Source: Strigamia acuminata
Lineage: Eukaryota; Arthropoda; Chilopoda; Geophilomorpha; Linotaeniidae
Assembly: GCA_949358305.1 (NCBI GenBank)
Contig: OX442322.1
Span: 1,178,001 to 1,242,000, forward strand
Direction: 5' to 3'
DNA length: 64,000 nucleotides
Shown: in pieces, positions 1 through 9,678 of the stretch
How positions within the stretch are numbered: the first letter of the stretch is position 1
How the letters are laid out: every line of letters begins with the position of its first letter
Translations under genes and position numbers: made by a program
The notes under the pieces: generated by a model
What the model was told of the DNA's origin: nothing
The model's input: only the letters and a program-made list of their open reading frames with translations
The model's database searches: none

Positions 1-294
1 GCGCCTCGAACGGCCGCGGAGGCGAACGCAATCCGGCACACCAATTCCGGGTTTTCGGCGTTCATTCCGCGGGTGTGGCTGCATGAGAGGAGACGTGCCC
101 CGTACGAGCCAGCCGGCGGCCACGAATTGTGCTTTATTTCCGAGCACGAGGACCCCCGCGACCAGTCTTCAGCCTTGGTTGGAGATCTGGTTTTGCCGCC
201 CGGCGTTGTGCCGCCCGGCGCTGAGCCGCCCGTCCCTGGAGTGAGTTTCGCCCAGGCGATGGATCCAACGTCGGGTCCCAGCAAGAAGGATTGA
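1..294 (+). CDS. C-terminal end of an LTR-retrotransposon polyprotein (partial)
   Basis: The frame is open from the first base and ends at TGA 292-294, so the start lies outside the window. About 97 residues are visible. The last 50 are rich in Pro, Gly and Val and low in complexity. No catalytic motif is visible. Its assignment rests on context: the stop is followed within 40 bp by a purine-rich tract (gggagggggacg) and then a sequence that begins TGTG and ends ACA, which is how a retrotransposon finishes. The region is far more GC-rich than the DNA after base 1334, as expected of inserted DNA. The element family (Gypsy or BEL) cannot be decided from this fragment. Confidence 0.5.
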   Translation, partial: APRTAAEANAIRHTNSGFSAFIPRVWLHERRRAPYEPAGGHELCFISEHEDPRDQSSALVGDLVLPPGVVPPGAEPPVPGVSFAQAMDPTSGPSKKD

Positions 295-333
295 TCGCTC
301 CGGACACCAGCGGTCAGAGCTGGGAGGGGGACG

Positions 334-1333
334 TGTGGTGACCCGACTGGGGTGGGGCACGAAGAGTTTCTCTTGTGGCCTACATACGGGTAAAGAAGGG
401 GAGTCGCACGCGCGCCTCCCTTCCCTCAGAGCATTGACATCCAGTCAATGGACGGGCGTCTGCCCTGGGAGAGTGGGGGAGATTCGTCTTCTCCACTATT
501 GGGTGGCTTTAGTCACCTGTCACCCCCCGCTTTGTGCAAAGGAATTCGCCTTGCACTGAGCGGGCAGAACCAACACAAAAATCAACCAAGATACACGTAA
601 AAGCCAAACGTCCTAAAAACGATCAAGCCTAAGTACAAAGACTTCAGGAGTGACCTAGGACAAGGGACTTTCAACGTGAGTACGATTGATTTGTGTTAAC
701 CTCCGCAGAGTAACCTGCGAAACAAGATTACCACACTATTTTAGCAAGCCAGCTAGAAATAGTAAACCTACTCCAATTTAGCGAGTTGTGCAGACAAACG
801 GTCGCACAAGCCTAAATTGCAGTAACCACGACGAGCGTTCCCGCCGCTGTGTGTATCGCCGGGAACCACCAAGCGTCCGCCGCTGTGTGATCGCCGGACA
901 CCTACACAAAACCCTAAACCTAGACAACAGACCAGAAGTAAGCCCTTTAACTAGGCATTCACTCGCGCCCGACCAGCGTGAGCCCGAAGGACCGAACGAG
1001 AAACGTGAGACGAGGACGCCATTCATTGCCACGCCGGCCCAAGACGACACCACGTTGCCACGCGGACGCCATCTTGGATCCAGAGCGCCAACAAAGGACG
1101 ACCTCGACCAGTTTCCCGCCAACTTCATACACCTTACCTTTTACCTTTATTCCTTTATACATTTTATCCTTTTACCTGTACATTCCCATATAATAAATAC
1201 ATTTATTATATTTACCATTTTACATTGTTTGCCGTTTCACATTATTTGGGTAACCGCTTGAGTAAAGCGGTGTTACGAGATTAGTAAGTGACTCATACCA
1301 CGAGTTAGCGACAGACAGAGAGTGAGCGCGACA
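334..1333 (+). mobile_element. 3' LTR of a truncated-by-window LTR retrotransposon
   Basis: A 1000-bp segment starts with TGTGGTGACC directly after a polypurine tract (about 322-333) and ends with GCGCGACA. A polyadenylation signal AATAAA lies at 1192-1197. GC content drops sharply at 1334, where AT-rich DNA begins. The matching 5' LTR is outside the window, so the boundaries are inferred from the PPT and the TG...CA ends. The 4-5 bases after the end (ctat/ctatt) should recur before the 5' LTR. Confidence 0.6.
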
Positions 1334-2133
1334 CTATTCAATTGTGGTGTATGTAGAGTATTTAATTTCACATACCTATTCAATTGTAGGGTATGTAATT
1401 TCACGGTTATTCATCCGCACTTATTACTCCACTTCGATTTCCATGTGTTTATTCTGCGCCAATTTAGTCAGCACTTAATTTGGTTTCCATGAATGCAAAC
1501 AATACACGTAATTTTATTTTTGAAAAATGTAAACATATTAACTTTATTTTGTACTATTTTAACTTGAAAAAAAATTATTTTATTGTGGGACCTCAGAGTG
1601 AAACTTAATTCGAAGTATTTTTTTTATTTATTTTGCCTAATATACTCTGATATAACTCAAAAAGAATCCTTAGTCCCATTGGTCGAGCCTCATTACTACT
1701 AACTCCAAGCTGTATACGACCACGAGGAGAAGTATTTTTTCCTCTTTATTTATTTTTGTAATTGTTATGATCATTTAAGTTAATATACAGAAGTGTTTGA
1801 TTTTTTTATTCAAAAAATGTTATTTCCATTTATGAAATAAAGTTGTACACTCATCTACATGTAAAACTCATGTTGGTTTTGTTTTGTTTATTGGTTTATT
1901 TGTCTGGAAGACATACAATTTTGAAATTTTGGCTTGGTTTTGTTTTGTTTATTGGTTGATTTGTCTGGAAGCCATACAATTTTGAAATTTTGGCCCGTAC
2001 CTAGGCAATCAATTACAATGTCTGTACATGGTAATGCGATTCTGGTGTTTGAGTCTACTTTGGGGATCACTACACTAGTAAAACCGCTCGACCAAGGGGA
2101 TTGCGGATCCCTTTGAGTTAGCCCAGACTATAC
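1334..2133. other. AT-rich gene-free stretch with a diverged inverted repeat
   Basis: No gene is seen. An imperfect inverted repeat joins about 1640-1690 to the complement of about 2085-2130, roughly 70% alike over about 47 bp by eye. Both arms contain TTGGTCGAGC, which resembles the internal A box of Leu/Ser tRNAs. The right arm ends almost at the stop codon of the RING gene. It may be a worn foldback/MITE or a tRNA-related SINE pair. Confidence 0.4.
1873..1994. repeat. Two-copy 61-bp tandem repeat
   Basis: Units 1873-1933 and 1934-1994 differ at only a few positions. Each runs from a TTGGTTTTGTTTTG stretch to GAAATTTTGGC. The repeat lies inside the inverted-repeat segment described for 1640-2130. 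Confidence 0.85.
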
Positions 2134-2787
2134 TTACAAGGTCTTTCTACAGACTGGACAAACAGCATGTATACTTAACCATTTATAGATATAGCAGTGA
2201 TGAAATACATGTGTACATTGCAATTCGCAAAAATACTCTTCTAAGATCAATACTTCTAGACATATTGGACAGGTCACATTCTGATCTGCCAATTCTTGTG
2301 CAACAGGCACACGATTTATTTTATTAATTTTTTCATCCGACATTGGTAGAATTCCATTATCACATTCTTGCATCTCAAAGGATTCATTCAGGATTCTATT
2401 CATTCCATCAGTATAAAATCCTTCAGATTCAAATAAACTTTGTAAATTATTATAAAATTCTGTAGTAAGAAACTGAGATATTTCGTGCATAAAAGTATGT
2501 GTATTAGATGATGTTCGACCAGCTGGTGTCAATTGTGAATAAGAAAAAAAATCAGGAAACTCGATCGTAAGAGTAGGTGGCAGTCTTTGACGTAATAATC
2601 TGGTAATTATAACCGATGGCTGTCTTGGGTATAATAAACCGTTCCTTAAAACAGGTAGCTGCCTTGGGTGTAATAAACCATTCCTTAAAGCAGGTGGCTG
2701 CCTAGGGCGTAATGGCCTGTTCATTAAAGCAGGTGATGGTTCAAAATGATGAATAGGAGGATTCGGATCATCACTGGTGTTCTCCAT
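2134..2787 (-). CDS. RING-H2 finger protein, probable E3 ubiquitin ligase
   Basis: A 217-residue protein with an ATG at 2785-2787. The last 47 residues form a RING-H2-like finger: CPIC, then CTHVFHHC, then WL and CPVC. Proteins of this type usually transfer ubiquitin from an E2 to a substrate. One ligand looks displaced: usual RING-H2 domains have His-x2-Cys before the WL, but here Cys follows after one residue and Tyr sits at the usual place, so zinc binding may be altered. The N-terminal part contains four Pro/Arg/Leu-rich repeats of 13 residues (39 bp), about residues 20-72. There is no membrane segment or signal peptide. It is single-exon and diverges from the small ORF at 3166. It could be a host gene or a captured viral RING gene; the RING call itself is firm. 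Confidence 0.8.
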   Translation of the reverse strand: MENTSDDPNPPIHHFEPSPALMNRPLRPRQPPALRNGLLHPRQLPVLRNGLLYPRQPSVIITRLLRQRLPPTLTIEFPDFFSYSQLTPAGRTSSNTHTFMHEISQFLTTEFYNNLQSLFESEGFYTDGMNRILNESFEMQECDNGILPMSDEKINKINRVPVAQELADQNVTCPICLEVLILEEYFCELQCTHVFHHCYIYKWLSIHAVCPVCRKTL

Positions 2788-3165
2788 ATCTTTGAATGGT
2801 TAATTAACTTAGGTAGATAGCGTTTTTTTATATGATAAATTTTAATTACTAGCTTGTTTTTTATGGTTTATTTAAAATCAAGAAAGATTAAAGGTCACTA
2901 CACCATTGGTAATGTTTAATAAAAATTTTATTCAATTTTATTTTACTCTATTTTATTATAATAATTTTTGTTATGAGCAAATCAGATTCAGATAAAAAGA
3001 CAATTATTCAAATAGCAAACTGCTTTTATTAATATTTAAATTAGAATTTTAAAATATTTAATAATTGATAAATAAAAAGCAGTATATAAAGTGAAAGTTA
3101 TTATTATTTTTAAACTAAACCATAACAGTAACATACATTTCTGATAACCGTTCCTTTCATTGCAA
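2788..3165. promoter_or_regulatory. Shared divergent intergenic region
   Basis: This is 378 bp of very AT-rich DNA between two genes that point away from each other, so both promoters should be here. A TATA-like gtatataaag lies at about 3081-3090, before the rightward gene. No other element is recognisable. Confidence 0.4.
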
Positions 3166-3549
3166 ATGTCACAAACATATCTTTTTATTATTCATGATGG
3201 TCCAGAAAGGGAATCCATGCTACATCAATTAGGGGTTTTTTTAACCGTGGTGTTTGGTGGTGTAATTACAACAACAAAGAACAATTACCTAACATGGTGT
3301 CGAGGCAATGTAGATTCGCGTGCTCATATTCGTCCTGAGATGATATATTCAAGCTTGGGTATCTTCAGTGACTATGTAAAATCTATCACTTCAGTTCAAG
3401 AAAATCTAGAAATTGCTAAAATAGAAGAATTTGTAGGGATGGCAGATTTATTTAAATCGAAAAAATCGGAAATGGCTATGTATGTACAGAATGTTATCCG
3501 AATTTTCGAAAATATTCTGCTGATGTATGCTGATAGTTTGTCAAATTAA
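3166..3549 (+). CDS. Small unknown protein, 127 aa
   Basis: An intact frame from ATG 3166 to TAA 3547-3549. I do not recognise the protein. It begins with a beta-strand-like hydrophobic run (TYLFIIHDG), has mixed charge, and ends with helical, hydrophobic residues. No signal peptide, zinc site or transmembrane helix is clear. It starts 378 bp from the divergent RING-H2 gene and has a TATA-like sequence about 80 bp upstream. Codon usage is AT-rich like its surroundings. The length and clean frame support a real gene, but with no homology argument it could be a fragment of a larger family. Confidence 0.5.
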   Translation: MSQTYLFIIHDGPERESMLHQLGVFLTVVFGGVITTTKNNYLTWCRGNVDSRAHIRPEMIYSSLGIFSDYVKSITSVQENLEIAKIEEFVGMADLFKSKKSEMAMYVQNVIRIFENILLMYADSLSN

Positions 3550-4109
3550 CTAAGTATTATTTGAGTTGCTATTAGACTGGGAAAAAACAAGATTTTATAA
3601 AACAATAAACATAAACGAATATATAATTAATTAAAAATGCATAATTCTGTATTTAGTGTTTTCTAATTCATGTTTATATGTCAATTCGGATACATTTTGA
3701 AATGATTTTGAAATATAAACTTTCATCTTAATAAGTATAAAAATTTCTATAAAAAAATTACAAATATTGTTTGGTCATCATTATTTTCAGAAAGATTTAT
3801 TACATTGTAAATGAATCAGAATCACACTTTAATATAATTGCAGATACAATGCAAAAATGTAATTACAAACCGTATTTTATTCTCTGGTATTGGCATTGAT
3901 GGAATATTAATGATTTTTTTTAAAATGATAAGCTATTAGGAGTGGTTGTTCTTATATTTAATTTTGTTTGCTGTACTTATGAAGACAATCTAAAGAATGC
4001 TGCAAATAAATGTTTTAAAGTGTATAAGATGTTTTCATTTGAACAATGTTTCATAAATACAAAAAAAATATTTATTTTTTATTTTTATCTTTGACGAACG
4101 CAAATTTAC
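3550..4109. other. AT-rich gene-free stretch
   Basis: No gene or clear repeat is seen. AATAAA-like signals near 3603 and an oligo-T region fit the 3' end of the upstream ORF. Confidence 0.5.
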
Positions 4110-4380
4110 TGACAACTCCATTGTCAGTCCACGTCAGAGGGTTCGGCAGCACCTCAGCACCACCATGTGGTAACTTTTGTCTCTAGACACAATACTCAAC
4201 CACAATTGATTTTGACTGCATCCCCGATCTAAAATGATCAAAAATCAACAGTGGTTGCGTTTAAGCTATTTCTACGTAGCACATGTTGACAAAATTTGTG
4301 GGTCTACATTCTAAAAAGTTGCCACAATGTCGTCGGTGTGCTTCCTGATACCCTGACGTAGACTGACAATGTAGTTGTAT
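4110..4380. mobile_element. Foldback (long palindrome) MITE-like element
   Basis: The left arm, about 4113-4225, pairs imperfectly with the right arm, about 4238-4378, around a centre near 4230. Outer arms share cattgtcagtc-acgtcag. Inner arms share caaccac..ttgatttt read against aaaaatcaa..gtggttg. The whole is about 270 bp, has no ORF, and is more GC-rich than its flanks. A non-autonomous DNA transposon is the simplest reading. I could not find a clear target-site duplication. Confidence 0.65.
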
Positions 4381-4798
4381 TACTAGTAATCCCAACCTTT
4401 ATGCGAACTATTTCCGAATACAAACCAAATCCCAGGTTTGCCCAACTTGATTAAAAAAAAATTATCCTTTAGATAGAAAAATCAACTCTTTGCTATCTAA
4501 ATAGTTTCATATTGTACTGTATATTTTCTATTGTTTAAATGAATAAACAAAATTGAGATTTTAAATTTTGTTTAATCAAAATTTAAAAAACAAATTTGCA
4601 TGTAATTTGATCTTTTCGTTTGTATAATTGCTTGCCTGTTATCAACATCTGGTTGACAAGTTGATATAATTGGTTGACTGGTCGAATTGGACAAGTGCAC
4701 GTGTGAGATCAAGGAGGTTTGCCAAACATCTTGGCCTGTTGAACGCTCAAACAATCGTTATATACATATATAATTTAAACAGGAGTCTTAAAGCAGAC
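4381..4798. promoter_or_regulatory. Upstream region of the FEM1-like gene
   Basis: No other gene is seen. TATA-like tatatacatatataa lies at about 4759-4773, 26-40 bp before the ATG, so the leader would be very short if it is used. Confidence 0.35.
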
Positions 4799-6817
4799 AT
4801 GGCTTTCGATTCACAGCAGAACCCAAACCTCACGTTAGCAACCACCAACAAAACGACATTTGAATCCCTCAAACAACGAGTATACTTGTACTGTGCAGCT
4901 CGTGATGGAATGTTCATCACCTTATCCGCCCTCCTGACGGGTAAACCCGACAATGAAATCACCCACATTCTAAACCACATTACAAAGGAAGGTAGACAAA
5001 AATGCTCGCCACTTTTAATTGCATCTCGAAACGGACACGAAAAAATAGTGAAATTTTTACTAATGAGATTCAAGCCAATCATCGATCAGGAAGGCACGGT
5101 TCTGATCAACAATTACATCACCAAACGTGCCAGTCCTCTATGGTGTGCCGTCAGAGGCCGTCACTTAAAGATAGTAAAACTTTTGGTGAACAGTGGGGCC
5201 AACATCAACCACCAAACTCAAAGAAAATCTACCCCGTTGCGTGCTGCCTGTTCTGACGACATGTTGGACATTGTAAAATATCTAATTGAACATGGTTCAA
5301 AAATCAATTTAACCAACCGTTGCAACACTACATGTTTAATGAAAGCCGCTTTCAAAGGCCACAAACGGATCGTGCACTACCTCCTGGAGAGAGGTGCTAA
5401 TCCAGACGTCAAATCGCGCAGCGGTGCGACTGCATTGCACATTGCAGCTGAGTTTGGCCATACGGAAATAGTAGTACACCTGCTGATGAAAGGTGCAGTA
5501 ATGCTGCGAGATGAGTACGGGATGACGCCGTTGATATCCGCTGCAGCGTGTACTCAAGCGGACGTGGTGGAGTTTATTATATTTTGGTGCGGTGTATCGC
5601 GAGCGCAGAGAATAGAAGCTTATGAATTACTAGGAGCTTCTTTCGCTAACAACAAGGAGTACAATAATCTGCCCAAGGCGTACATGTTCTTACATCGTAG
5701 CATGAAACTTCGATTTGATTCGAGTGGAACACCGATGCTGAAGTCGGTGTATCCTTGTGTGGAAGCGTACGAGAACCACATGGAATCCCAAACGATGACA
5801 GTGCTAGAGTCGATAGGGACAAACGTTAACAATTTACAAATGGAATGTCTGGTGATTCGAGAGAGGATCCTTGGTTCGCACAATCCCGACGTTCCTGAAT
5901 CAGTTATTTTTTGTGGAGCAGAGTTCTTCCAATATGGTAACTTTGATCGATGTATTCAACTCTGGATGCATGCTCTGCGACTGCGTCATAACATCCATCT
6001 GTCGGTTGTCACGGACTTGCGGCGACTTGTACAGGTTTTTTGTCGCGCAACATATGCCGGTGTAGATATGGCGTTCGAGATCTTGAGCGAGGTGCTTAGA
6101 ATGGGCATATCGGAGCTGGAACGCAACAAGGCAAAGCTCCTTACCATTAGCAAGAGCAAAAGAGAGTTGTTAAGATATGAAATGGACGAAAATATTTTAA
6201 CGATTGTTTATTTCCTTGTCTTGATAGCAAAATTTATAATGAAGATGACGAAACAAGAAGAAATGTTCACTACTATTTATACACAGAAGCAAGAAGAAAT
6301 GCTAACTGGTATTTATAGACTTGTTTACAAGCTAAATTCTCTCAACTTGAGGACAAAAGATCATAAGTATTCATTACTCCATCTCACCGTACATCCAGAC
6401 GTAGTCGTGGAATGCTTTTATATGAATAACATTTGCAGTCTTCCCTGCGTATATGCAGCCAAACTACTAATTAAGTGCGGTGCTGATGTAAACGTCTTCG
6501 ATTATGAGGGGAATAGTCCACTCCATTTAATTGTCATTTATCAAAAACCAAGCAACGACTCTTCCATAGTCTATTCTGTACTAATGGAATTAATTAGGAG
6601 TGAAGTACACATGGACGCTGTGAATTATAATGGCCAGACATCATTCGAGGCTGCAGCTGATCGCGTCACCAAGATTATATTAAACAATAATTCCAAATTA
6701 AGACTCAAATGCATCGCAGCTAAAATAATATGTCAGTATAATATATCATATCGTGGTCAAGTACCGACAACTTTAGAAAAATTCATTGAACTACACGGAG
6801 TTTCCAGGAGTTTCTAG
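4799..6817 (+). CDS. FEM1B-like ankyrin-repeat protein (CRL2 substrate receptor family)
   Basis: A 672-residue, single-exon protein. FEM1 proteins are substrate receptors for cullin-2 ubiquitin ligases and read C-terminal degrons. The order fits the family: N-terminal ankyrin repeats (about residues 40-300, with TPLRAAC, GATALHIAAEFGH and GMTPLISAAA), then ELLGASFANN, a helical middle with VIRERILG and CIQLWMHALRLR, two more ankyrin-like units (GADVNVFDYEGNSPLH), and a C-terminus resembling the FEM1B end (TLEKFIELHG). The middle and end are closer to FEM1B than to FEM1A/C. It is about 45 residues longer than the usual 627, mainly from an N-terminal tail and a Lys/Glu-rich insert near 480-515. 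The ATG at 4799 is the first in frame. Lack of introns in a 2-kb gene suggests a retrogene or a member of an expanded, rapidly changing family. Confidence 0.9.
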   Translation: MAFDSQQNPNLTLATTNKTTFESLKQRVYLYCAARDGMFITLSALLTGKPDNEITHILNHITKEGRQKCSPLLIASRNGHEKIVKFLLMRFKPIIDQEGTVLINNYITKRASPLWCAVRGRHLKIVKLLVNSGANINHQTQRKSTPLRAACSDDMLDIVKYLIEHGSKINLTNRCNTTCLMKAAFKGHKRIVHYLLERGANPDVKSRSGATALHIAAEFGHTEIVVHLLMKGAVMLRDEYGMTPLISAAACTQADVVEFIIFWCGVSRAQRIEAYELLGASFANNKEYNNLPKAYMFLHRSMKLRFDSSGTPMLKSVYPCVEAYENHMESQTMTVLESIGTNVNNLQMECLVIRERILGSHNPDVPESVIFCGAEFFQYGNFDRCIQLWMHALRLRHNIHLSVVTDLRRLVQVFCRATYAGVDMAFEILSEVLRMGISELERNKAKLLTISKSKRELLRYEMDENILTIVYFLVLIAKFIMKMTKQEEMFTTIYTQKQEEMLTGIYRLVYKLNSLNLRTKDHKYSLLHLTVHPDVVVECFYMNNICSLPCVYAAKLLIKCGADVNVFDYEGNSPLHLIVIYQKPSNDSSIVYSVLMELIRSEVHMDAVNYNGQTSFEAAADRVTKIILNNNSKLRLKCIAAKIICQYNISYRGQVPTTLEKFIELHGVSRSF

Positions 6818-7069
6818 AATGGTACGCTAGTGATTACATTTTGTATATGTTATTAAATATTGACTATTAAATGTAAGATTTTTAATTATTGTCCAAGTGT
6901 TCCCTAATGTTGATGTGATTACATGTCTGTAACGATTTATCCTTTTATTATATTTAATGCTGTCATCAAGCAAATGACTTATTGTACAATGCAATGATTT
7001 GTTCTATATTATTTCTGATAAACTTATTGCCACTAAATAACAGTAAAGGCAGCCATTATGGTTTCTTCC
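6818..7069. other. 3' flank of the FEM1-like gene
   Basis: No gene is seen. This is AT-rich sequence between the FEM1-like stop codon and the decayed element that starts at about 7070. Confidence 0.4.
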
Positions 7070-7570
7070 TCAACGGTAAAGATGTTGTTTTTGTCACTTA
7101 TTACACATCAACATGCAACAATGTTCATTAAATAGAAGAAACAATTGATGTGACAGTTCAAGAACAGTAAAATGAAACTTTACCAAATAATAAAGCAAAG
7201 GCACAGACTGTAGAAGGTTCAGGAAAAGAAATTGCAATAGTATTAGAAAGATTAACTCAGGTAGAATAAATTTAGCTAAACAAAGTTTGGAAACACCCTA
7301 AAACAATCAATACAAGAATCAAGACCTTTAGAGGAAGAGGAATGGCTAATCCATCAGGAATAAGTTGTTATAATTGTCAGAAGACAGGTTACATTGCAAA
7401 AAAATTGCAGACAAAAAACATATTAAGATCAAAATTACAGACAGGATTTAAAAAGCTAATCATATAACCCAGGATCATATTTCAATGCTGCACCACAACA
7501 GCAATTATCTGCTCTCAGATATCCATATAAAAGTTGTGAATATACCTTGTTTTAGCAGATATAAATATCA
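7070..7570 (+). pseudogene. Decayed retroelement gag-like remnant
   Basis: Broken frames carry a worn zinc-knuckle: about 7344-7420 reads through a Gly/Arg/Met-Ala-Asn stretch into CYNCQKTGYIAKKL, where the expected His is Tyr and the last Cys is Leu. The preceding Lys/Glu-rich text and following Gln/Pro-rich text resemble a gag flank. Stop codons interrupt every frame. No LTR was found beside it. Confidence 0.4.
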
Positions 7571-7727
7571 TTTCAAATAGTTGTGAAAAAAAAGTAATTT
7601 TGGATCATTGGCCAACTTTTTATAAGTTAAATAAAGAAGGGTTATAGATGTATAGTATTGCATATGAACAAAAATGTGAAAATAAATTGTCCTCAAGAGG
7701 AAGGATATGATATAGAAGTATAAAAAC

Positions 7728-8264
7728 TTGAAAACACTTGCTAAGTTGAATAATATGGCTGCCGATAGTTTCACGGTATGTTTTGGCACTTTTAACCAAT
7801 TTAGTCATTTATTTTGTCTACTACACCTGTACCAAACCCCAATTAGGAAACACCAGCGTGAACTTTACAGTGGACATAAAAGGCAGCACTGTTTAATATT
7901 TCAATCTATCACCCTGCCAAATGAGGTATTATTGCATTTAAGTTTGTCATATTCTGGCCGACGCCATGATGCATTTATGCTACGTGACACGAAACTTCTA
8001 AACAAGATGAAAGTGTACTGTAAAGGATACTGTCTATATGGGGATAAAGGTTAGCCCTTACGAGAACAATTGATGAGACCATTCTCAAATGCAATTGTAA
8101 CTGAGGATCATCAGACTTGGAATTCTAGCATGTCTATTTTTCGAGAGTGTGTTGAATGGTCGTTTGAAAAGATTGTGCAGAAATTTGCATTTGTTGATTT
8201 TTATAAAAATCCAAAAATTATTTTTTGCAACCTGTTGGTTAGTATTACTAGTATATACTTGTAA
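7728..8264 (+). pseudogene. PIF/Harbinger-like DDE transposase fragment with in-frame stop
   Basis: One frame runs 7728-8264 but is interrupted by TAG at 8052-8054. It carries the core of HARBI1/PIF-type transposases (DDE_Tnp_4): ELYSGHKRQHCLIFQ, SGRRHDAFMLRD, YGDKG-stop-PL, and SSMSIFRECVEWSFEKI. The stop sits where family members usually have Tyr or another residue before PL, so it looks like a recent nonsense change. The first catalytic region (usually before YSGHK) is missing or unrecognisable, so this is a truncated copy. These enzymes cut and paste DNA and usually depend on a second, Myb-like protein. Confidence 0.75.
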
Positions 8265-8455
8265 TTGCTGCACTCCTCACAAACACCCATACAAGTTTTA
8301 CGACAGTGAATCATCCATTTTTTTAATACTGAATCACCTGGTTTGTTTAAATATTTTCAGTGATTTTTTTTATATTTTTAATTTAAAAAAGCCAATAATT
8401 GTTTTTGCTTCAAATATTATTTTTATTTTCGATTTAATACAACAAACAATTGTTT

Positions 8456-9130
8456 TCATATTTTTTGCAGTAAGGGTGAATTTAAAAGTTTTGATAACAG
8501 CGCAACTAATGCCTGACTAGCCTCAGTTAATCCTTTTCGTTCGTCAGCTTCCGCCGCCCATTTTTCCCGCTCAAAATTGAATCTATCACGGTCCAATTTA
8601 ATCTGCTCCTGTTGTAGGGCCAAAGTTTGCTGCTGCAAACCACACTCACGCATGGAATTATGTGACAAGTACTGCCAAATTGAATCCTGCTTTGGCCTCA
8701 CGTTCCTTCTTTTTGTTGCAGACTTCGTCACTAATCTGGAAGGCTGTGGACTTGCACTGGAAAGCTGTGGACATGCACTGCCATTGCTGCCTGGTCTCGG
8801 AATGTCTTCAGTTTCAGCATTGATTTCATTTTCTTCAGATTCCGTTCCATCAATATTTTCATTTTTATCAATAACATCTGGTGCATGTTTGCTAGCGGCT
8901 AGACATCCCAATGCTGCTTCACGAATGTTTTTTGTCAGCTCAAGCTCAGTGTTTAGTGCATGTTGTTTAGCTGCTAGACGTCCCAGTGCTGCTTCACGAA
9001 TGACATCTGTCAGCTTAAGCTGAGTGTTCTTTTGAGCAAGTGTGGGTGTTTTCTTTCTATTTAAGTTCAGTGAATTTTCCAAACTGGCAAGTTCACTGTT
9101 ATTACCCCAGACTGTCGTCCATTTTTCCAT
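8456..9130 (-). CDS. Possible accessory protein of the Harbinger-like element
   Basis: A 224-residue frame from ATG 9128-9130, convergent with the transposase fragment and ending 192 bp from it. The C-terminal third is a charged amphipathic helix (QQEQIKLDRDRFNFEREKW) followed by a Leu-rich end, a pattern common in the second (Myb/SANT-like) proteins of Harbinger elements. Two copies of IREAALG-LAA, near residues 44-57 and 69-82, show an internal duplication of about 26 residues. No complete Myb/SANT domain is visible, so the N-terminus may be missing. The link to the transposase is from position and style only. It may instead be an unrelated host ORF. Confidence 0.4.
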   Translation of the reverse strand: MEKWTTVWGNNSELASLENSLNLNRKKTPTLAQKNTQLKLTDVIREAALGRLAAKQHALNTELELTKNIREAALGCLAASKHAPDVIDKNENIDGTESEENEINAETEDIPRPGSNGSACPQLSSASPQPSRLVTKSATKRRNVRPKQDSIWQYLSHNSMRECGLQQQTLALQQEQIKLDRDRFNFEREKWAAEADERKGLTEASQALVALLSKLLNSPLLQKI

Positions 9131-9180
9131 TTCTTTGCCACACTCACTCCTTAATCGAAATAGCTATTTAAATAAATAAA

Positions 9181-9330
9181 ACAGATGCTTGCATCCTTTT
9201 TATCCATATGCACATTTTGAAATTGCTTTTAAAATTAAAAAAAAAACAGATGTTTGCATTTTGTTTTATCAATGTGCGCATTTTGAAATTGTTTTTAAAA
9301 TTAAAAAAAAACAGATGATGTTTGAATCTG
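9181..9330. repeat. About 65-bp tandem repeat, 2 to 2.5 copies
   Basis: Units begin with ACAGATG at about 9181, 9246 and 9311. Each has a TTTTATCNAT box, CACATTTTGAAATTG and an A-rich end (AAAATTAAAAAAAA). The third copy decays into a CA/TA run near 9343-9362. Confidence 0.8.
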
Positions 9331-9345
9331 TTTTATCCATTTACA

Positions 9346-9678
9346 CACACATATATATATTTATTTAAAAGTAATTTCAAAATGTGCACTTAAATAAAGC
9401 AGATGTAAACATTAAAAAGCAATTTCTCATATAATCCTTACAATTTATTTCTATTTATTTATTTGAAAACTGTAAGCTTGATTCATAATTTCTGCATTTT
9501 ATTTTAAATGTAAACAATTTTAAATGCACAGAATAAAGATTTAACTTAAAGAGAAATTAAATTATTGTGTCTACGTGAAAGTGACAGTTGAGAGTGATGA
9601 AATGAAAACTATATCATAAGGAACAAGAGATAATAGATAGACAAAATCTGATCACGAATTGGAGAAGGAACATTCACG
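9346..9678. other. AT-rich gene-free stretch
   Basis: Nothing recognisable apart from further loose copies of the ATTTCAAAATGTGCA motif, in reverse orientation near 9372-9386. Confidence 0.4.
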
